Source: an uncultured Flavobacteriaceae bacterium (lineage in GTDB: Bacteria; Bacteroidota; Bacteroidia; Flavobacteriales; Flavobacteriaceae). Taken from it: DNA of 64,000 nt. The stretch is from NCBI GenBank assembly GCA_937929935.1, contig CALFUL010000004.1, positions 124,001 through 188,000 of the forward strand, given 5' to 3'. The notes under the pieces were generated by a model. That model ran no database searches and had not been told where the DNA came from. It saw only the letters and a list, made by a program, of their open reading frames with translations. How positions within the stretch are numbered: the stretch's first letter is position 1; each line of letters starts with the position of its first letter. Positions 55,735 through 61,057 of this stretch are shown piece by piece. A program made the translations under genes and the position numbers.

Positions 55735-55755
55735 TTTAATCAGCAGAGTTTTTCT

Positions 55756-55769
55756 GCATTATTTACAAC
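55756..55769 (+). repeat. Cassette boundary core box at the truncated element D
   Basis: GCATTATTTACAAC is the complement of GTTGTAAATAGTGC (55374-55387) with one G-T pair. After it, a small hairpin CGTAAATA...TATTTACG follows and the sequence then loses similarity to the other elements before the IS region. Confidence 0.65.
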
Positions 55770-55865
55770 TCGTAAATAAGTCTGTATTTACGCTATTGCT
55801 TCCGAAGATAGTAATTATTTGTTAACTCCCATAAACAAGGAGCATAACATATAATAAGATATCAT

Positions 55866-55917
55866 GCATTTTGTATAACATTTTTAGTGTTTTTGATAAC
55901 CATGTTATACAAAATGC
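55866..55917. repeat. 16-bp perfect inverted repeat with 20-base loop
   Basis: GCATTTTGTATAACAT at 55866-55881 and ATGTTATACAAAATGC at 55902-55917. The TTGTATAAC block recalls the arms of the palindromic elements. It may be a solo element or an IS-related site. Confidence 0.75.
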
Positions 55918-56106
55918 CTGTATGAAAATCAAGTTGTGCTGGGCAGAAAAAGAGTGATTACATATCCCCAAAAGGCAATCATGGCCAAGCATAAAACCCT
56001 CACAAAGCTTTGCTTGATGAGATTTTTCAATAATGAGGTATAAGGGCTCAAGACAAAAAGTTGTGGAGTGAATAAAAATGGTTGAACTTTGAGTTAAAAG
56101 AAATCT

Positions 56107-56460
56107 ATGTTCTCAGACGTTTTATTTTCAGCAGCCCATTTACTACTTCCTGAAGTGATTGTTAACTATTTTGACTTGAAGAGTCATGAGATTAAAGGAG
56201 AAGATCTTCACTTTTATTTTACGGAATCAAATGTAGTTCCTGAGGAGTTTAAAGATGATAATCTACATTCGAAAGGCTTCTTCCCAGAAGCTACAGTTCA
56301 AGATTTTCCTATACGCGGTAAGAATGTATTTCTGCATATAACACGGCGTAGATGGCTTAATAAATCTACAGGAGAAGTAGTTACAAGAGATTGGCAATTA
56401 GTAGCAAAAGGAACTAGAATCACTAGTGATTTTGCTGCTTTTTTAAAAGAAATCAATTAG
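56107..56460 (+). CDS. ISAon1-family transposase N-terminal region protein
   Basis: 117 residues. The stretch MFSDVLFSAAHLLLPEVIVNYFDLKSHEIKGEDLHFYF and FPIRGKNVFLHITRRRWLNKSTGEVVTRDWQLVAKGTRITSDFAAFLKEI is the N-terminal protein of this IS group, probably DNA binding. It ends FLKEIN-stop; the next ORF in another frame continues with the residues expected after FLKEIS, so both were probably one reading frame or are joined by frameshift near the T6A4 run at 56439-56448. Confidence 0.85.
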   Translation: MFSDVLFSAAHLLLPEVIVNYFDLKSHEIKGEDLHFYFTESNVVPEEFKDDNLHSKGFFPEATVQDFPIRGKNVFLHITRRRWLNKSTGEVVTRDWQLVAKGTRITSDFAAFLKEIN

Positions 56461-56518
56461 TGATAACGCCTCTAGTACGGCCGTTGTATCGAAGTTCTAT
56501 GGCGTTAACCCTAGAAGT

Positions 56519-57439
56519 ATGCAAAGGCAATACAAAGATTATTTAAGCGACTTCAAATCTTGGAATCAAAAGAGACATGCTAAAGATTGGATGTTATTTC
56601 CTAAGAATCTAGGAAGTTATCTTTCTTTGGATGAAACCGCTTTTTCTAACGGAGAATTATATACCATACTAACCAACAAAAAAGCAAAAGGAAAGAAAGG
56701 AGCTATAATAGCTATGGTCAAAGGAACCAAAGCCGATTCGGTTATTAAAATTCTTCATAAGATTCCTTTAAAACAACGAAAGAAAGTCAAGGAAGTTACT
56801 TTGGATATGGCTGGTAATATGGGACTCATCGTCAAGAATTCATTCCCACTAGCTACTTTGGTTATAGATAGATTTCATGTTCAAAAATTAGCTTTAGATG
56901 CTCTTCAAGAAATTAGAATCAAATATAGGTGGGAAGCACTCGATACTGAAAATGATGCCATAGAAAAAGCTAGAAGCAAATCTTTAAAGTATAATCCAGT
57001 TCTATTAGATAATGGAGACACCTTAAAACAACTCTTAGCCCGAAGTAGATATTTGCTATATAAATCAAGTAGTAAATGGACTGATAATCAAATAGTAAGA
57101 GCAAAAATACTATTTGAACACTATCCGGATATTGAAAAAGCATACAAGCTATGCCAGAACCTATCCTGGATATTCAACAACACAAAAGATAAAACATCAG
57201 CCCTGATACGATTGGCTAAATGGGATGAAAAAGTACGACAGGCTAAATTTAAAAGCTTCAATAGCATCTCTAGAACGATGGCTATTCATTACAAGAACAT
57301 ACTAAACTACTTTGACAACAGAAGCACTAACGCATCGGCAGAATCTTTTAATGCTAAAATAAAAGCTTTTAGAGCACAATTCAGAGGCGTAAGAAATGTA
57401 GAATTCTTCCTATTTAGATTAACCAATATTTTTGCTTAA
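56519..57439 (+). CDS. ISAon1-family DDE transposase
   Basis: 306 residues from ATG 56519, but the frame is open from about 56447 and reads SISDNASSTAVVSKFYGVNPRS before this Met. The catalytic domain has the first Asp in LSLDETAFSNGELYTIL, the second in LVIDRFHVQKLALDAL, and the late Glu in NASAESFNAKIKAFRAQFRGVRNVEFFLFRL. All three DDE residues appear intact, so the transposase may be active if the two ORFs are translated together. Confidence 0.88.
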   Translation: MQRQYKDYLSDFKSWNQKRHAKDWMLFPKNLGSYLSLDETAFSNGELYTILTNKKAKGKKGAIIAMVKGTKADSVIKILHKIPLKQRKKVKEVTLDMAGNMGLIVKNSFPLATLVIDRFHVQKLALDALQEIRIKYRWEALDTENDAIEKARSKSLKYNPVLLDNGDTLKQLLARSRYLLYKSSSKWTDNQIVRAKILFEHYPDIEKAYKLCQNLSWIFNNTKDKTSALIRLAKWDEKVRQAKFKSFNSISRTMAIHYKNILNYFDNRSTNASAESFNAKIKAFRAQFRGVRNVEFFLFRLTNIFA

Positions 57440-57500
57440 TCTCAAATCCCACAAGTTTATGACTTGATCCTCCATAAGTTCAAACGGGATTTGACATCCT

Positions 57501-57541
57501 CAAAAAGAAAAAGCCCAATTTCTGTACAGAAATTGAGCTTT
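57501..57541 (-). terminator. Terminator after tRNA-Ser
   Basis: On the minus strand AAAGCTCAATTTCTG and CAGAAATTGGGCTTT form a long stem with one G-T pair and a loop of two bases, then a T-rich tail. It follows the tRNA 3' end by 8 bases. Confidence 0.85.
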
Positions 57542-57549
57542 GCTCTAAG

Positions 57550-57635
57550 CGGAGGAAGAGGGATTCGAACCCCCGGAGGTGTGACCCTCGCTAGTTTTCA
57601 AGACTAGTGCATTCGACCACTCTGCCATTCCTCCA
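57550..57635 (-). tRNA. tRNA-Ser (TGA anticodon)
   Basis: 86 bases on the minus strand. Acceptor GGAGGAA pairs with TTCCTCC, G discriminator, no CCA encoded. The anticodon stem CTAGT...ACTAG holds loop CTTGAAA with anticodon TGA. The long variable arm (CGAGGGTCACACCTCCG) is the class II hallmark of serine tRNAs. T arm GGGGG-TTCGAAT-CCCTC. Its 3' end faces the accessory island, a common integration setting, but no duplicated tRNA end was found. Confidence 0.95.
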
Positions 57636-57686
57636 ATGAGACTAAATTTTTAAAGACATAGTCACATAAAAATTTTAAGCCGAATT

Positions 57687-57743
57687 GTTCTCACGAAAGT
57701 GAGAACCTTAGTCAGGTATATCCTGAATGCGGATGCAAATATA
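57687..57743 (-). promoter_or_regulatory. Promoter and structured leader of tRNA-Ser
   Basis: On the minus strand TATATTTG (57743-57736) is an exact -7 match. The transcript would then pass a small hairpin TCAGGATATACCTGA (57726-57712) and a perfect 8-bp stem GTTCTCAC-TTTC-GTGAGAAC (57706-57687) before the tRNA, a leader of about 95 bases. No ORF explains these hairpins. Confidence 0.5.
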
Positions 57744-57820
57744 AACAGCTTTTTCTATTACGTAAAGGCTTTCTGTATATTTTATTTTAAGAATTTTATA
57801 TTCATTCATTTTTTACCTCC

Positions 57821-57828
57821 TATTTTTG
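57821..57828 (+). promoter_or_regulatory. Candidate -7 element directly before the TauE gene
   Basis: TATTTTTG ends 4 bases before the ATG at 57833. If used, the transcript would be leaderless or nearly so. Confidence 0.35.
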
Positions 57829-57832
57829 CATT

Positions 57833-58588
57833 ATGAACGAATGGTATTTGAATATACTTTTAGTAGTAACGGGCTTTGCCGTAGGCTTTATCAACACTAT
57901 TGCCGGGGGTGGCTCACTCATTTCACTACCTGTTCTTATTTTTTTAGGCTTACCGCCAACCGTAGCCAATGGCACTAATCGTGTTGCAGTGGTAATACAA
58001 AACATAATTGGTACCGCAGGTTTTAAGAGTAAAGGGGTATCTACGGCGCCGTTTAATATTTATTTAGGTATTTCGGCTTTATTTGGGGCTATTCTGGGTG
58101 CACGATTGGCCGTTGATATCAAAGGCGATACCTTCAATAAGATTTTGGCAGTCATTATGATTGTGGTCATCTTACTCATTGCTTTTAAACCCAAAATGAA
58201 ACTTGAAGAACTTCAAGAGCGGGTAACTGGCAAACATTTATGGATCGGGATCATTGGTTTTTTCTTTATCGGAATTTACGGCGGATTCATAAATGCAGGC
58301 ATCGGTATCGTGATTGTCTTATTTTTGCATTACGTGAATAGAATGACCTTAGTGCGGTCAAACGCCACCAAAGTTGTCGCCGTATTGTTATACACCACGG
58401 CAGCCCTAATTGTTTTTGCACTTAATGATAAAGTGAATTGGGTGGTAGGCCTCATTTTAGCAGTTGGTAATGGTACCGGCGCATGGGTCGCAAGTCGTTT
58501 TTCTGTAGATAAAGGCGACAAATTTGTTCGCATATTTATGGTCATCGTCGTTATTGGCATGGCCGTCAAATTATGGTTCTTTACTTAG
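57833..58588 (+). CDS. TauE/SafE-family sulfite or organic-acid permease
   Basis: 251 residues with about eight membrane segments. The first repeat carries GFAVGFINTIAGGGSLISLPVLIFLGLPPTVANGTNRVAVV and the second GIYGGFINAGIGIVIVLFLHYVNRMTLVRSNATKVVAVLLYTTAALIVF; both hold the conserved Gly/Asn motif. The ending VGNGTGAWVASRFSVDKGDKFVRIFMVIVVIGMAVKLW is family-typical. Relatives export sulfite, sulfoacetate or import other anions; no linked sulfur gene is seen here. Confidence 0.9.
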   Translation: MNEWYLNILLVVTGFAVGFINTIAGGGSLISLPVLIFLGLPPTVANGTNRVAVVIQNIIGTAGFKSKGVSTAPFNIYLGISALFGAILGARLAVDIKGDTFNKILAVIMIVVILLIAFKPKMKLEELQERVTGKHLWIGIIGFFFIGIYGGFINAGIGIVIVLFLHYVNRMTLVRSNATKVVAVLLYTTAALIVFALNDKVNWVVGLILAVGNGTGAWVASRFSVDKGDKFVRIFMVIVVIGMAVKLWFFT

Positions 58589-58663
58589 ATGGTAATCAGT
58601 AATCAGTAGTTTTTTGAAAATTTTTAGAAATATGTACGGTATACAAATAGAATTTTTTAATTT

Positions 58664-58715
58664 CCTTAACCCTTAACCCTTAACCCTTAACCCTTAACCC
58701 TTAACCCTTAACCCT
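58664..58715. repeat. Heptamer tandem repeat, unit CCTTAAC, 7.4 copies
   Basis: 52 bases of perfect seven-base units ending 5 bases before the start codon at 58721, so the repeat occupies the leader of the aminotransferase gene. Just before it, TAATCAG occurs twice in tandem (58591-58604), also with period seven. The unit differs from that of the array at 3085 in one base. Confidence 0.95.
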
Positions 58716-58720
58716 AAAAT

Positions 58721-59914
58721 ATGCCAGGATTTGAATTATTTGGAGAACAAGAACGCAAACAAGTGCAAGATGTGCTTGATACGGGTGTTTTAATGCGATA
58801 CGGCTTTGATGGCATGCGCAAGGGGCATTATAAAGCACTTGAATTAGAAAAGGCCTTAGCGGCGCGTATGCAAGTAAAGCATGCGCAATTGGTCAGTAGT
58901 GGTACTTCAGCTTTGACCGTTGCTTTGGCAAGTGCCGGTGTTGGGGCAGGCGATGAGATCATTATGCCCACTTTTACATTTGTAGCTTCTTTTGAATCTA
59001 TTTTGGCGATTGGCGCGGTTCCTGTTTTGGTTGATATTGATGATACGTTGACGCTAGATCCAAAAGCGGTTGAAAAAGCCATCACTGATAAAACCAAAGT
59101 GATTATGCCGGTACACATGTGTGGTTCTATGGCTGATTTAAAAGCCTTAAAAGCTATTTGTGTTCAACATAATTTGTTATTGCTTGAAGATGCCTGTCAA
59201 GCCATTGGCGGAAGTTTTGAAAATAAACCCTTGGGCAGTTATGGCGATTTAGGATGTTTTTCTTTTGATTATGTAAAAACAATTACTTGTGGTGAAGGCG
59301 GAGCCATCATTACTAATAATGCGACCTATAAGCAGAACGCAGACCATTATTCAGATCACGGTCATGATCACATTGGTAACAATAGGGGGGCAGAGGCGCA
59401 TCCTTTCTTAGGATATAATTTTAGGATATCTGAACTTAACGCTGCCGTTGGCGTAGCACAAATAGCGCGCTTAGATGAATTTTTAGCACTTCAAAAAAGG
59501 AATTATACAATTTTTCGGGATGCCTTATCAGCAGTTTCATCTGTGACCTTTAGAAGGGTGCCCAAAGGCGGCGTTGAAAATTATTCGTTTTTATCGTTCT
59601 TTTTACCTGATGAAACAACTACCAAAAGAGTGCATCAAGCCTTTGCTGATGCTGGTTTAGATGTATGTTTTTATTGGTATGATAATAATTGGCATTATTA
59701 CCGCAAGTGGGACCATTTAACCGAATTGAAGTCTTTAGGAAAATTACCGCAAGAGGTTATCAATCAATTGCCTGATTATTCGAAGGCAGATTTTTCAAAT
59801 TCTGACCAATGGATGTCAAGAACCATTTCTTGTCTGGTCAAAATAGGGTGGACTCATGAAGAAGTGCAGCACAGAGCGGCACTTATGGTAAGCACAATAC
59901 AAGCAACGCTTTAG
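58721..59914 (+). CDS. DegT/DnrJ/EryC1-family aminotransferase, KdnA-like
   Basis: 397 residues. PLP lysine in CFSFDYVKTITCGEGGAI and the DACQAIGGSF aspartate are present. The start MPGFELFGEQERKQVQDVLDTGVLMRYGFDGMRKGHYKA and the DHGHDHIGNNRGAEAHPFLGYNFRISELNAAVG stretch are, as I recall them, features of KdnA, the 8-amino-3,8-dideoxy-octulosonate transaminase of Shewanella that modifies Kdo in lipid A cores. The partner KdnB dehydrogenase is not in the window. The general class is sure, the exact substrate is inference. A heptamer repeat lies in its leader. Confidence 0.8.
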   Translation: MPGFELFGEQERKQVQDVLDTGVLMRYGFDGMRKGHYKALELEKALAARMQVKHAQLVSSGTSALTVALASAGVGAGDEIIMPTFTFVASFESILAIGAVPVLVDIDDTLTLDPKAVEKAITDKTKVIMPVHMCGSMADLKALKAICVQHNLLLLEDACQAIGGSFENKPLGSYGDLGCFSFDYVKTITCGEGGAIITNNATYKQNADHYSDHGHDHIGNNRGAEAHPFLGYNFRISELNAAVGVAQIARLDEFLALQKRNYTIFRDALSAVSSVTFRRVPKGGVENYSFLSFFLPDETTTKRVHQAFADAGLDVCFYWYDNNWHYYRKWDHLTELKSLGKLPQEVINQLPDYSKADFSNSDQWMSRTISCLVKIGWTHEEVQHRAALMVSTIQATL

Positions 59915-61053
59915 TAGGGTACGTATTCCACAATTTCTAGGCCGTAGCCCACAATACCAACCCTAGGTGTTTGTTTACCATTTGAGAGCAAGCGCATTTT
60001 TGAAATGTTCAAATCATGCAGTATTTGGGCACCAATTCCGAAATCACGAGAATCCATCTCAATTTTTGGAGCACTAAAAATGCCTTTTTTCTGCAATTCT
60101 TTCACTTCAGTCAATCGCGATAATAGATTTAATGAATCTGTATTTTGATTGATAAAAATAACAGCACCTTTTCCTTCGGTATTCACAGCATCAAACATGG
60201 CTGCCAATTTCTGATCCGGATTATTGGTTAAGGTGCCCAAAATATCATTGTTAACCAGCGTAGAGTTAATACGGGTTAGTACTTGCTCGTCTTTTGTCCA
60301 ACTGCCTTTGGTTAAGGCTAAATGCACTCTATTGTTGTTTGTTTGTTTGTAGGCACGTAGTCTGTAATCGCCGTATTTTGTGGTAATATCAAAATCAGCT
60401 TCCTTCTCAATCAAACTATCGTGATCCATCCTATAGGCGATCAAATCTTCAATAGAGACTATTTTTAAATCGAATTTCTTTGCCACAGTTACCAGTTGGG
60501 GTAATCGCGCCATGCTTCCATCGGCATTCATAATCTCTACAATGATACCTGCTGGTTTTAATCCTGCTAAGCGCGCAAAATCAATGGCAGCCTCTGTATG
60601 ACCTGTTCGCCTTAAAACGCCACCTTCTTTAGCCACTAACGGAAAAATATGCCCAGGTCGTGCTAAATCATGATTCTTAGTATGCTCATCAGTTAAAGCC
60701 TGAACCGTTTTCGCACGATCTGATGCTGAAATACCGGTAGTGACTCCCTTGCCGCGTAAATCAACAGATACCGTGAAAGCTGTTTCAAGCGGATCGGTAT
60801 TATTATTAACCATCATTGGCAAGCCTAATTCTTTACATCTATTTTCAGTAAGTGGGGCGCAAATTAAACCGCGACCGTGTGTAGCCATAAAATTGACCAT
60901 TTCAGGGGTAGCCAACTCAGCTGCAGCTAAAAAGTCGCCTTCATTTTCACGATTTTCATCATCTACTACAATGATAACCTTGCCTTTTTTAATATCGGCA
61001 ATAGCCTCTTCAATGGTGTTTAATTGAATATGTTTGTCAAGTACTTCAGACAT
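59911..61053 (-). CDS. ribB: RibBA-type 3,4-dihydroxy-2-butanone-4-phosphate synthase with degenerate RibA half
   Basis: 380 residues. The N-terminal DHBP synthase is complete: acidic loop DDENRENEGDF (31-41), MATHGRGLICAPL, DRAKTV, RPGHIFPL and RRTGHTEAAIDFARLAGL. The C-terminal half (from about 205) has the GTP cyclohydrolase II outline with RDFGIGAQILHDL, but the zinc cysteines of HSECLTGD...RCDCG are replaced by INSTLVNNDILGTLTNNPD. The second half is therefore probably inactive or regulatory, and a separate RibA is needed. It overlaps the aminotransferase gene by 4 bases tail to tail; lptF/G is 4 bases away. Confidence 0.92.
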   Translation of the reverse strand: MSEVLDKHIQLNTIEEAIADIKKGKVIIVVDDENRENEGDFLAAAELATPEMVNFMATHGRGLICAPLTENRCKELGLPMMVNNNTDPLETAFTVSVDLRGKGVTTGISASDRAKTVQALTDEHTKNHDLARPGHIFPLVAKEGGVLRRTGHTEAAIDFARLAGLKPAGIIVEIMNADGSMARLPQLVTVAKKFDLKIVSIEDLIAYRMDHDSLIEKEADFDITTKYGDYRLRAYKQTNNNRVHLALTKGSWTKDEQVLTRINSTLVNNDILGTLTNNPDQKLAAMFDAVNTEGKGAVIFINQNTDSLNLLSRLTEVKELQKKGIFSAPKIEMDSRDFGIGAQILHDLNISKMRLLSNGKQTPRVGIVGYGLEIVEYVPY

Positions 61054-61057
61054 TTTT

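Larger units (their letters stand above)
55735..56106. other. Intergenic stretch before the IS
   Basis: Without a gene. It contains the core box of element D, the 16-bp perfect inverted repeat at 55866-55917, and about 190 bases leading to the transposase, where the left end of the IS should lie. I could not fix the IS end by eye. Confidence 0.5.
56107..57493 (+). mobile_element. ISAon1-like insertion sequence, two ORFs
   Basis: Two ORFs, an N-terminal region protein and a DDE transposase, are arranged as in the ISAon1 group of the ISL3 family. The right limit is set tentatively at 57493, where CAAATCCC (57444) and GGGATTTG (57486) form an inverted pair; the left end is not resolved and I could not match terminal inverted repeats across the element. 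No target duplication was found. Confidence 0.6.

Noticed and set aside
52880-57635. Classic tRNA-integrated island with att repeats
   Set aside because: No copy of the tRNA-Ser 3' end was found at the left border, and no integrase gene is in the region.
58664-58715. Telomere-like or chromosome-end repeat
   Set aside because: The unit resembles telomeric repeats by chance; only 52 bases in the middle of conserved genes.
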